Shown piece by piece: positions 11,601 through 21,801 of a DNA stretch of 44,419 nucleotides; within the stretch, counting starts at the first letter, position 1, and every line of letters begins with the position of its first letter. Position numbers and translations under genes: made by a program. The DNA is taken from assembly GCA_025602905.1 (NCBI GenBank), contig JAHLKI010000066.1, positions 1 to 44,419 on the forward strand. Direction: 5' to 3'. A model generated the notes under the pieces. The model searched no databases and was not told where the DNA came from. It saw only the letters and a list, made by a program, of their open reading frames with translations. Source of the DNA: Phlyctochytrium arcticum (lineage: Eukaryota > Chytridiomycota > Chytridiomycetes > Chytridiales > Chytridiaceae).

Positions 11601-11968
11601 TGAACAAGCTCTCCCCCCATCTCCGCTGCCCCCGCCCCGGATGCCACCACCAACAGCTTACCCGCGGCCACGTCCTCGATTGCAACGTCTTTGGACATCA
11701 CCCAACTACCTCCGCCACATCCGCGCTCATGTCCAAGGCCACCGCCCGCCGTATCCACCTCGCCCAACGCGGCTTCCGCGCAAGTCACCACAACCTCCTC
11801 GACGAAGCCATCAACGCCCAAGAATACGACACCTTCCTCCTCCTCTACACCGAAATGAAGCAATGGACCGCCGCCAACCTCGAAGCGCGCGCACAAGCCG
11901 AAGACGACAACCCCGCCACCCCACCAAGCTCCCCGTCCGCCTCTCACCCTCCCACCGGCATCGGATAA
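8623..11968 (+). CDS. LINE ORF2 (APE endonuclease + reverse transcriptase), copy B, one frameshift
   Basis: Polyprotein of about 1115 residues that would nick or use a DNA 3' end and copy the element RNA. The endonuclease domain begins with YLNVQGL and LAETW; GDLNIR lies at about 9040 and QSDHG at about 9240. Reverse transcriptase blocks: NCRPIAL (~10122), FLDVMGAYD (~10309), GLFQGSVLSP (~10490), FADD (10607-10618) and LPKCG (~10710). A C-terminal motif CPRPGC...HVLDC (from 11627) matches the Cys/His motif found at the end of many LINE ORF2 proteins. The only defect is a C6 run at 8872-8877; copies A and C have C5, which keeps the frame. From there to the TAA the frame is open. The start at 8623 is chosen because ATGA overlaps ORF1 and gives the endonuclease N-terminus. 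Confidence 0.9.
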
Positions 11969-12006
11969 GTATTATCACTCCCCATCACTATGTCTCGTTG
12001 CTCTCA

Positions 12007-12024
12007 CCCCCCCCCCCCCCCCCC
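12007..12024 (+). repeat. Poly-C tract, 18 C, copy B
   Basis: Run of 18 C, 38 nt after the ORF2 stop. The first cDNA strand would carry the matching run of G. Confidence 0.95.
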
Positions 12025-12649
12025 TCACCGTCCGGTAGATTAGAACATGTAGATAGCCTCCCCTGCCCCGCGTATTACCACCACCCAGACCAGCCTTACC
12101 ACCACCACCACCCGCAACATCTTCAACACCGGCGCCCGACATCTGACCTCCCAGCAGACTCGGCCGCGTTGTTGTCCTCCCCACCATCACCCAGACCATC
12201 CCCCACACTAATATCATCGGGTCCACCACCATATCCCCACCATTCCCTTGACCGTTCCTACCACTAATACCGCACGGTCTCACATCACTCGCCCCACTCG
12301 CATCACACTCTCCCCATCACCATGACCATGTCCTCCATTAATCCCACCCGGCCTTCCACCAAAATTACCGCTACGCCCATTCCCTACCACACGCCATGCC
12401 GGACCTTGACACAATTAATACCGCCCGGCCCGCAACCACCCTCTCCACCAACGACACCTCTCCCACCACACCCCGGCCATCCCCTTCATTAATTACATCG
12501 GCCTCTTCTCCCAAACCACCGCTGTGTGCAACCCATGCTACCCCAAGTCTCGGCCATCCCCATCACAAATACCACCCGGCCTTCTACCATTTCCCAACCA
12601 CGCAAGACTCTCCGTCACCACCCAGCCCATCTCCTATCACCCATTAAGT

Positions 12650-12708
12650 CTGGGACTTCGTCCCAGCGTCGAATTGTCGCCTTTACTGAGTCTGGGACTT
12701 CGTCCCAG
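12650..12708 (+). other. Paired 3'UTR hairpins, copy B
   Basis: CTGGGACTTCGTCCCAG at 12650-12666 and again at 12692-12708, each a 7-bp perfect stem with a 3-nt loop. They are separated by 25 nt. Confidence 0.92.
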
Positions 12709-13362
12709 CGTGGAACTGCCGCCATCATTGCTCCCATCCCACTCTCAACATCCCACCCACCCGTTAGATAGACTAGTACCCTGTAGATAGCCTCCCCAGT
12801 CCCGCCACTTATCACCCCCACTCCCCGCAATGTTCCCAACACCGGCGCCCGATACCTGACCCCTCAGCAGACTCGGCCGCGTTGTTGCACTCTCCACCAC
12901 CACCAAGATCATCCTCCTCACCAATACCACCGGGTTGACCACCATATCCCCAACACCATAACGACCATCCCTCCCATCTCTGCCGCACGGCCTTCCACCA
13001 CTCTCCCCACATGGAACACATCACCCACATCACCCTGGCCATCCTCTTCATTAATTCCATCGGGCCCCTCACCACAAATGCCGCTATGTCCATCTCCCAT
13101 CACCTCCCATCTCGGGCATTGCCTCAAATAATACCGCCCGATCCCCAATCACCCTCCCCACGCACACCATCGTTCCCCAAACACCCTGGCCACCCTCTTC
13201 ATTAATTCCATCGGCCTCCTCACCAAAATCACCGCTGTGTGCAACACACGCTACCCCACGTCCCGGCCATCGCAATCATTAATACCACCCGGCCTTCTAT
13301 CATCCACCACTCGCACAACACTCTCCCCCATCACCCTGCCCATCTCTCATCATTCTTTTAGT

Positions 13363-13379
13363 CTGGGACTCCGTCCCAG
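13363..13379 (+). other. Third 3'UTR hairpin, copy B
   Basis: CTGGGACTCCGTCCCAG: the same stem as the upstream pair, with loop TCC. Copies A and B share the TCC loop; copy C has TTC at the same place (21352-21368). Only the loop varies. Confidence 0.9.
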
Positions 13380-13702
13380 CTTGGAATTGCTGCCATCCTC
13401 ACTACCACCCCGCCCTGGACATCACACCGGCCTTCATCTCTGCCCCGCTGCTTCCTAACATCCACGACATCATCCAATGCATGGGCCCACCCCTCCTACC
13501 GGTCAACACATCCTCTGGCACCCCAAGTACCTCTCCTCCATCACTTTTTGCGTTTTCTCGGCGTATTTTGACTATCCTAGCATCTCTTGTGTCTTAGTAC
13601 ATAGCTATGCCCTCCTCCACCTCCATCTCTAAGGATTGGTCCCCCTTGCTCACTCCTCCTCTCCGCTGCCCCACCTCGGTCTGCCATCACATCTTAGCCT
13701 AG

Positions 13703-13735
13703 TTTTTTGCATTTTTTCGATTTTTTCCATTTTTT
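13703..13735 (+). repeat. Four T6 tracts with exact 9-nt period, copy B
   Basis: T6 runs start at 13703, 13712, 13721 and 13730, each separated by three non-T bases. The same block is at 5713-5745 (A) and 21692-21724 (C). It lies about 75-110 nt before the 3' end of the element. Confidence 0.92.
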
Positions 13736-13812
13736 CCTCGATTGTCTAGTTGGTCTTATAGATAGATGTCCTGTATACATGTACATTGCTTCTAATAACA
13801 CCTCCCTCTCCT

Positions 13813-13826
13813 CCTAACCCTAACCC
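13813..13826 (+). repeat. Telomere-like seed at B/C junction
   Basis: Identical 14-nt CCTAACCCTAACCC, followed by TG and the first 22-nt repeat of copy C. Confidence 0.93.
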
Positions 13827-13828
13827 TG

Positions 13829-13977
13829 TTTCTTTCTAGTAGTTCAGATGTTTCTTTCTAGTAGTTCAGATGTTTCTTTCTAGTAGTTCAGATGTTTCTT
13901 TCTAGTAGTTCAGATGTTTCTTTCTAGTAGTTCAGATGTTTCTTTCTAGTAGTTCAGATGTTTCTTCTAGTAGTTCA
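13829..13977 (+). repeat. 5' tandem 22-nt repeats, copy C
   Basis: Six perfect 22-nt units (13829-13960) and a partial unit that lacks one T compared with copy B. The repeat number is the same as in B. Confidence 0.92.
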
Positions 13978-14420
13978 CGCGCATAAAACACGTTTACGAC
14001 CATTACTAGACCCACACAAGGCGGCTTCATCTCACCGCACATCCACCCGATAGCGCTCATCTACGGCTATCCAACGACCCAACGCACGACTTGCCCGGAC
14101 TCCTTTGACTTAGTGAAGTTTTCAGCATTTCGCCATTGCCAAGATCTTTTTGGCCAATTCCACAACCACCACCACGTTTCTGTCTACTCTGTAGTCAATT
14201 TGCACTCGATCCATCCATCCATCCGCTCAATTTATTCAGCAACCTCTCGCGCACATTTCCAGACCATTTGTGTGCCAGTACGTCACCGTCCCACCATCTT
14301 CCATATAGTACCGCCCCCTTTTTCGAAGCTCCTCTCGCTGATCCCCGCCAGAAAATCCGCCGCTTAAACACTCACCCGACGCGTGTACCACCAGCCCACC
14401 CAAGCACGCACAAGTTTAGA
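13978..14420 (+). promoter_or_regulatory. LINE 5' leader, copy C
   Basis: Leader between the 22-nt repeats and the ORF1 ATG, matching the copy B leader except for one extra C near 14344. It presumably carries the promoter and 5'UTR; no box was recognised. Confidence 0.5.
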
Positions 14421-16616
14421 ATGTTCGACAGGTGGATGAGCAAGGGTTCTCCGTCTAAGCCGCTGGATATCCCAGCATCTGGCTCTACCCCCAAACTCCG
14501 CAAGGCCCTCCAAGTTTATGCAGAGACCGGAATGTCAAGCGGATCTGACTCTGAGAAAGAACACACTGACCACCACCATCTCCACATGTCTGACCACGAA
14601 GAAGACTTCCAAGATGCCACATCGTCCCAGGCTGCCTCACCCCCAACCACTGGCGAAGGATTCAAACCCGTAGCCGGCCGCCGCCGTAAAGGAAAGAACG
14701 ACACCCCAGAAATTACTGCCCAGAAGAACTGGTTTTACGACAACCGCGCTACGCTTCAGTGCATTGCCCCCACTTGCACCGCCATTGGCAAATACAACAG
14801 CGATGGCATGAACGGCAACAAGTATCGCATTAAATGCGGTGTCTGCAACGACCGCCCGTCCTTCGTCGATGTCAAGACTTCCATGGCCAAGATGCAGACC
14901 TCAGGAGCCAAGCGTGCCCCGCCGCCACTCGCCCTCTACCTCGCGATCTCCTCCCCGCTCGCAAGAGACAATGTCTCCTCCCCTCCTCGACACCCCGGAA
15001 CCAGAGGAACGCCCCGCTACCTCAGTCCCTGGCCGCCCTCCAACAAAGCCGTTTGTCCCGCGGAAGCCTACATTCCGTATCCCGGAGAAACCCGCCAGAG
15101 CCTCCACCGCGCCGCCTGCCACCAATGCGCCGCCTTTCAAGTTCACCGCGCCGACAACGACCAACGCACCACCCACCAGCACCACTACCACTGCCCCCAA
15201 TGCCCCAGTCTTCACTGCCGCGAATGGAGTGCCCGCTACCACCAAACCCATCCTCACCACGCAAGCCTTGATTACCCAGCAACCCGCTAACAACACAACC
15301 ATCACCAACCCCGAGATGCTTGCCTTCATGCATATGATGCAGAGTCAGATGCAGAACTTTATGCAAAACACCATCACCATTGTCAACACATTGGCCGACC
15401 GTCTGCCCCCGAAAGCACTCCCTGCACCTGCTCCCCAACCCGCTGGCCCCGCTCCTCCCAACACCCCGATGGACCAGACCCCTCACCACCAAATGCCAGG
15501 ACCCGCCCCACGCACCGTCAACCCCCGTGCCAATACTACTACCAGCAAACCTCGCCCATCTTTCCGTGAAGTAGCCGCGCGCTATGCACCCGCACGACAA
15601 GCAGTTGTCCTCGACGCCCCTCCGCGCACTCAACCCACCAACAAACCCCATCCCACGTCGCCAGCCTTCCGGCCCCATCACCGCCAACGCCCTGTATGTT
15701 CGCACATCATTCCGCGGAGCCTACCGCGACCCCTCAGAGAGAAGTTTGCCGAACTTGATGTTAACACCATCCGCATCCTCGAATATCCTACATGGGTCCA
15801 ATGTTGTCGAGCTCATCGTACGGAACGACAACATCCCCTTCATCACCGAGCAACTCGAACGCGCCGGCATCCCACTCCTCCACGACTTCAACCCCACCAT
15901 CCGCAACTACGGCACGCCCACAGAGAACTGGACCACCTATGCCCGCAACTCAGCCTCTACGCGCATTGCCCGCATCCTGAACTCCACCACGTCCACTGTC
16001 ACCGCCGATTTCTACCTGCGCTTTTGCGCCGCAAACGACCTGGTCTCTCCTCCCCAGCAACCTCCTCCTCTTCACCACCACCGATACATCAACGTTCAAC
16101 CATGCCACAGCATTGGCGGACTACAACCGCGCTGCTCGCGAGTCCGGACTCCCACCAAATGCTCCCCGCCCGCCCGCCTTTGCCCCGCACCCCGCCGCGG
16201 AAGTAACGATATGGACATTGCGCCCCCGTCCCCTTCGGCGCCCCCCCTACCTCCAACACCATGCCGGCAACCGTCCCCACCACCACTACACCAACTACCG
16301 CCCCCCCGGTCACGCCCACCACCTCAGCTGCTATGGAACTGACACTTGAGAACCAAGCATTTCGCCATCTCCCCCATCTCAACCATTTGCAACGCAAGCA
16401 CCGCGCGGTCCACGGGATTCGTCATCCCCGCTTACGTCTGGACGCGTTGACAGATCCGCTCGCCCACCACGCGTTAATACCGTCAAGGACCTCCCCAGCA
16501 ACACACCCGAATACCGCACGCAAGACAGCGAGGCCGGCCAGCCTGCTCCCCACACCAAAGAACAGCAACCACCCCTCCCCCACTATGATAACCAGCGGAG
16601 GCGCCGCTCAGAATGA
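14421..16616 (+). pseudogene. LINE ORF1, copy C, frame-broken
   Basis: Same product as the intact ORF1 of copy B. The N-terminal third, including the four-cysteine zinc ribbon, is open from the ATG to about 14917, where an extra C breaks the frame. Further indels lie near 15617, 15731, 15786 and 16048. The coiled-coil and RRM-like segments can be read in alternating frames. The stop overlaps the ORF2 ATG at 16613-16616. Every break is private to this copy, which suggests consensus errors or very recent decay. Confidence 0.85.
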
Positions 16617-19600
16617 GTGCCGAACCCACCACCACCCTTGCACGGACGGTAGCGTACCTGAACGTGCAGGGTCTTACCGATGCAAAGTATGCTACACTCG
16701 CGACCCTTTTCGATCCCTGGCAATGGGGTGTCCTTGTCTTGGCCGAGACATGGCGCACGCCCTCCCTGCTCTCTACGACATTGCTTATGGCCAAATCAAC
16801 ACCACCCGCTACCCGCCCGCACCACTGGACACCAGAACGCCGGCCTTGCTCTTATGGTTCCCCCTCCTCTCCAACAATACATTTCCCTCCTCGACATCAG
16901 CGAATTCTCCATCACCTTCCGTTTCCACCACCACACCATCCAGGCCGTCTACCTCCCACCTCGCCTAGAAGACACCGCCATCACCGCCATCCTCGAACGC
17001 CAACCTACCCCCGACATCCTTATTGGTGATCTCAACATCCGACTAGGCCGCCTCACCAAGACACTACAACCTCCGAACCCGGCCGCCGCTCCACCATCTT
17101 CCACTACACCGACGCCCGCGACCTAACGCTCACTCCACCCACGGAAGGCAGAACCACCACCGACTTGATATTTGCCCGCCCATCCACTGTCCCATATTGG
17201 GGGTATTTCCGCAACGCTACCGTCCAATCCGATCATGGCTTAATGTATACTCACCTCTCATCTCTTCCTTCTCAGAATACCGGGGCGCATGGGTCCGCTC
17301 TACCAACTGGACCTGGGGAACGACAACGCGTTCAGTACCCGTCTGGTTGGTGGGGAGTGGATGAGGACCCACTGGAAAGTCGCTCCATCCATCTCCGAGA
17401 CCTGGTAAGACTTGACGTCCGCGAACGTGTATGTAACAAATATCTCTCCCTACGCTCTACCCTCACCGACGCCCTCGACACTGCCATCCAATGCTCCTCT
17501 GCCAGCCGCTCTATGGTCGTCGACTCCGTCGACGCTCTTGGTCTCGCCCTTCACTCCACCATCCTTGCCACCGCCAACAACACCCTCGGCTACTATTATG
17601 TTAAAGCCGCCAAGGCCCGCCCACAACCACCGACATCATCCACTCCTCCACCAACGACCTCCACGACCCCTTCCACACCACCGCCGCCATCCGCGCATTC
17701 AACGATCCCGGCGCGGCCTTCAACCCACCCTCACCAGCGGCCTCCCGACCTTTCCCCCATCCAAGCAACCGAAGAGCGGTTCAAGAAAACGTTCTCCCAA
17801 TGCCACGCCGAACGCCCCACGGACCCCGGTGGCTCCGACAACTTAGAGCTATCCCATCCAGAACGCAGCGCATTCTCTACCAACAACATTTCCTCTGCCC
17901 TTCGCCACTATCCCAAATGTCGCAGTGGCGGCCCTGACGGACTCCACCAAACCCTCCTCTCTGCGCTCTGCGACTCTACCACCTTTGAAGAAGATCTTGC
18001 TGCTGTGTTCCGTCACTTTGTCCGCGTCGGTGCCACCCCCGCCTGCTGGAACACAAGCAAACTAGTACTCATCCCCCAAGACCACCACCAACACCCACAT
18101 TCCCAACTGCCGACCTATCGCCCTTACCCAAATACTCCGCCGCATCTTCGAAAGCTGCTTACTCAAGGCATGGCGCACGCGTGCCTGGATCCGTACCCAC
18201 CCCTCGCAAGGCGGTTTCCAAAAACAGCAAGGCTGCTCCCACCTCGCCCTTGCCTCCGATGCTTCATGCCGCCTAGGAGCAGAATACCAAGTCTTCCTAG
18301 ATGTGATGGGCGCGTATGACCATGTACCCCACCACCACCTGATTGCAATCCTTCTGGGCCGTAATGCACCCCGGCGGGACGTCAGTCTTGTCTTCACCCT
18401 CTTCTGCCGTCAGATGTCCACCGTCCCAATTGTCAACGGCATGCGATGCCCCCCAATCTCCATCATCCGCGGCCTTTTCCAAGGCTCCGTTCTCTCACCC
18501 TCCCTTTTCAATGTTTTTATAGATCCCCTCGCCGTCCGCCTCGCCACCGTCAACGACTTCCCCAATAACGACCTTCCCAGCGCCCTCCTCTTCGCCGACG
18601 ACATCAAGCTCCAATCCGCCAACCATCCCCTCCCTCCGCAAGTCCATCACCCATCTGGTGAAGAATGGGCCGAACCAACTTTCTCCAGTTTGGCCTACCC
18701 AAGTGCGGCATCATCAACGCTCCCCCCCGACACACGTCTTCCCCCTCCAGTCTGGCACCATCCCCCACGTCACCTCCTACAAATACCTCGGCTTTCCCCA
18801 CACTTCCCGCGGCATAAATTGGCCGGACTTTGTCCGTGGCACAAACAGCCAAGGCCGCTGGTCTCCTCTCCTACACCACCACCCGCAGCCAATCTTGGAC
18901 CCCGCTACCCCGCCTTACCATCTACCGCACCTTCATCCAGTCACTCTCCACGTACGGTATGGAGTCCTTCGGCCTTTGGCTGGATGGACACCGCCTGAAA
19001 TACAACGCCAGCTGCTCGACCCCATCCACGCCATCCACATCGACGCCCTTGAGTGGATCTTCGGTTCCTCCTCCCGCAACTCCCGTGCCATCATGGAAAG
19101 TATGACTGGCCTCCCGCACCCTGTTCGCCGTATGGAAGAACTCGCCGCGTCCTTTGCGTCCCGCCTGACCCTCCCCTCTACCTTTTGCGCCCACATCCCC
19201 CTGGTCACTCGTCAACCGCAAGTTCACCCGCCACGGCCCATGGCCCATCGGCGAAATCATCCCCCGCCTGCGTCTTCCTACTCAACCCCTCCTTGTCCTC
19301 TACAACACCATCCTCGACAACACACCAGCAACCAACCCCGCCTGTCCTGGAAAACCTTTCTACGCCGCGACCGTCTCCTCCAACACCGCCTTACCATCGA
19401 CGACGACAATCCCCACCGCCCACCACGCACTACACCCCCCGCTATCTTCGCTCCTCCTACCTCGCCACCCCAGCAATCCTCCCCAACTCCATCACCTCCA
19501 CCTGCCGCTCATCAAAAGGAAATGGCGCTGACCGCTGTCTTCTCGCCAGACCACCTTCCCTCGCTCGCGCCCTCATCCAATGGCGTTTGAACAAGCTCTC

Positions 19601-19954
19601 CCCCCATCTCCGCTGCCCCCGCCCGGATGCCACCACCAACAGCTTACCCGCGGCCACGTCCTCGATTGCAACGTCTTTGGACATCACCCAACTACCTCCG
19701 CCACATCCGCGCTCATGTCCAAGGCCACCGCCCGCCGTATCCACCTCGCCCAACGCGGCTTCCGCGCAAGTCACCACAACCTCCTCGACGAAGCCATCAA
19801 CGCCCAAGAATACGACACCTTCCTCCTCCTCTACACCGAAATGAAGCAATGGACCGCCGCCAACCTCGAAGCGCGCGCACAAGCCGAAGACGACAACCCC
19901 GCCACCCCACCAAGCTCCCCGTCCGCCTCTCACCCTCCCACCGGCATCGGATAA
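16613..19954 (+). pseudogene. LINE ORF2, copy C, frame-broken
   Basis: Endonuclease and reverse transcriptase blocks are all present: GDLNIR near 17027, SDHG near 17230, FLDVMGAYD near 18294, GLFQGSVLSP near 18474, FADD near 18592. They are spread over several frames. Indels lie near 16769, 16790, 16815, 17060, 17627, 17701, 18075, 18620, 18650-18740, 18843, 19185 and 19325. It ends at the same TAA as the other copies. It is probably non-functional as assembled. Whether it is intact in the real genome depends on whether the indels are real. Confidence 0.85.
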
Positions 19955-21801
19955 GTATTATCACTCCCCATCACTATGTCTCGTTGCTCTCACCCCCCCC
20001 CCCCCCCCCCCCCTCACCGTCCGGTAGATTAGAACATGTAGATAGCCTCCCCTGCCCCGCGTATTACCACCACCCAGACCAGCCTTACCACCACCACCAC
20101 CCGCAACATCTTCAACACCGGCGCCCGACATCTGACCTCCCAGCAGACTCGGCCGCGTTGTTGTCCTCCCCACCATCACCCAGACCATCCCCCACACTAA
20201 TATCATCGGGTCCACCACCATATCCCCACCATTCCCTTGACCGTTCCTACCACTAATACCGCACGGTCTCACATCACTCGCCCCACTCGCATCACACTCT
20301 CCCCATCACCATGACCATGTCCTCCATTAATCCCACCCGGCCTTCCACCAAAATTACCGCTACGCCCATTCCCTACCACACGCCATGCCGGACCTTGACA
20401 CAATTAATACCGCCCGGCCCGCAACCACCCTCTCCACCAACGACACCTCTCCCACCACACCCCGGCCATCCCCTTCATTAATTACATCGGCCTCTTCTCC
20501 CAAACCACCGCTGTGTGCAACCCATGCTACCCCAAGTCTCGGCCATCCCCATCACAAATACCACCCGGCCTTCTACCATTTCCCAACCACGCAAGACTCT
20601 CCGTCACCACCCAGCCCATCTCCTATCACCCATTAAGTCTGGGACTTCGTCCCAGCGTCGAATTGTCGCCTTTACTGAGTCTGGGACTTCGTCCCAGCGT
20701 GGAACTGCCGCCATCATTGCTCCCATCCCACTCTCAACATCCCACCCACCCGTTAGATAGACTAGTACCCTGTAGATAGCCTCCCCAGTCCCGCCACTTA
20801 TCACCCCCACTCCCCGCAATGTTCCCAACACCGGCGCCCGATACCTGACCCCTCAGCAGACTCGGCCGCGTTGTTGCACTCTCCACCACCACCAAGATCA
20901 TCCTCCTCACCAATACCACCGGGTTGACCACCATATCCCCAACACCATAACGACCATCCCTCCCATCTCTGCCGCACGGCCTTCCACCACTCTCCCCACA
21001 TGGAACACATCACCCACATCACCCTGGCCATCCTCTTCATTAATTCCATCGGGCCCCTCACCACAAATGCCGCTATGTCCATCTCCCATCACCTCCCATC
21101 TCGGGCATTGCCTCAAATAATACCGCCCGATCCCCAATCACCCTCCCCACGCACACCATCGTTCCCCAAACACCCTGGCCACCCTCTTCATTAATTCCAT
21201 CGGCCTCCTCACCAAAATCACCGCTGTGTGCAACACACGCTACCCCACGTCCCGGCCATCGCAATCATTAATACCACCCGGCCTTCTATCATCCACCACT
21301 CGCACAACACTCTCCCCCATCACCCTGCCCATCTCTCATCATTCTTTTAGTCTGGGACTTCGTCCCAGCTTGGAATTGCTGCCATCCTCACTACCACCCC
21401 GCCCTGGACATCACACCGGCCTTCATCTCTGCCCCGCTGCTTCCTAACATCCACGACATCATCCAATGCATGGGCCCACCCCTCCTACCGGTCAACACAT
21501 CCTCTGGCACCCCAAGTACCTCTCCTCCATCACTTTTTGCGTTTTCTCGGCGTATTTTGACTATCCTAGCATCTCTTGTGTCTTAGTACATAGCTATGCC
21601 CTCCTCCACCTCCATCTCTAAGGATTGGTCCCCCTTGCTCACTCCTCCTCTCCGCTGCCCCACCTCGGTCTGCCATCACATCTTAGCCTAGTTTTTTGCA
21701 TTTTTTCGATTTTTTCCATTTTTTCCTCGATTGTCTAGTTGGTCTTATAGATAGATGTCCTGTATACATGTACATTGCTTCTAATAACACCTCCCTCTCC
21801 T
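19955..21801 (+). other. LINE 3'UTR, copy C
   Basis: Same structure as copy B: poly-C tract of 21 (19993-20013), ~75-nt degenerate repeats, hairpins at 20639-20655, 20681-20697 and 21352-21368, and phased T6 tracts at 21692-21724. The last bases before the telomeric seed are the pyrimidine-rich block CACCTCCCTCTCCT. Confidence 0.85.

Larger units (their letters stand above)
11969..13812 (+). other. LINE 3'UTR with ~75-nt degenerate repeats, copy B
   Basis: A motif of the type ATTAATNCCANCCGGCC recurs at about 12337, 12414, 12488 and 12567, and again at 13050, 13127, 13201 and 13278. Spacing is 72-80 nt. Near 12643 and 13355 the motif position is occupied by TTAAGTCTGGGAC or TTTAGTCTGGGAC, the start of the hairpins. 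The region is strongly C-rich and G-poor on this strand. No long conserved open frame was seen; short ones are composition artefacts. Confidence 0.8.
5837..13826 (+). mobile_element. Telomeric LINE copy B, full length (~7.99 kb)
   Basis: The best-preserved copy. Layout: 22-nt tandem repeats, leader, intact ORF1 (6431-8626), ORF2 (8623-11968) with one frame break, poly-C tract, structured 3'UTR, T6 tracts and telomere-like 3' end. No long terminal repeats, no poly(A) tail and no target-site duplication are visible. The endonuclease plus reverse transcriptase layout with a preceding RRM-type ORF1 is that of APE-class LINEs. Near identity with A and C means recent amplification, or homogenisation by recombination. 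Confidence 0.95.

Noticed and set aside
8690..11968. 1092-residue frame starting at 8690 taken as the true ORF2 start
   Set aside because: Its first ~60 residues are out of frame with the endonuclease N-terminus (YLNVQGL, LAETW), which is encoded from 8623. The frames join at the C6 run at 8872-8877.
13703..13735. T6 tracts as RNA polymerase III terminators
   Set aside because: No A/B box promoter or small RNA gene was seen upstream; the exact 9-nt phase points to something else.
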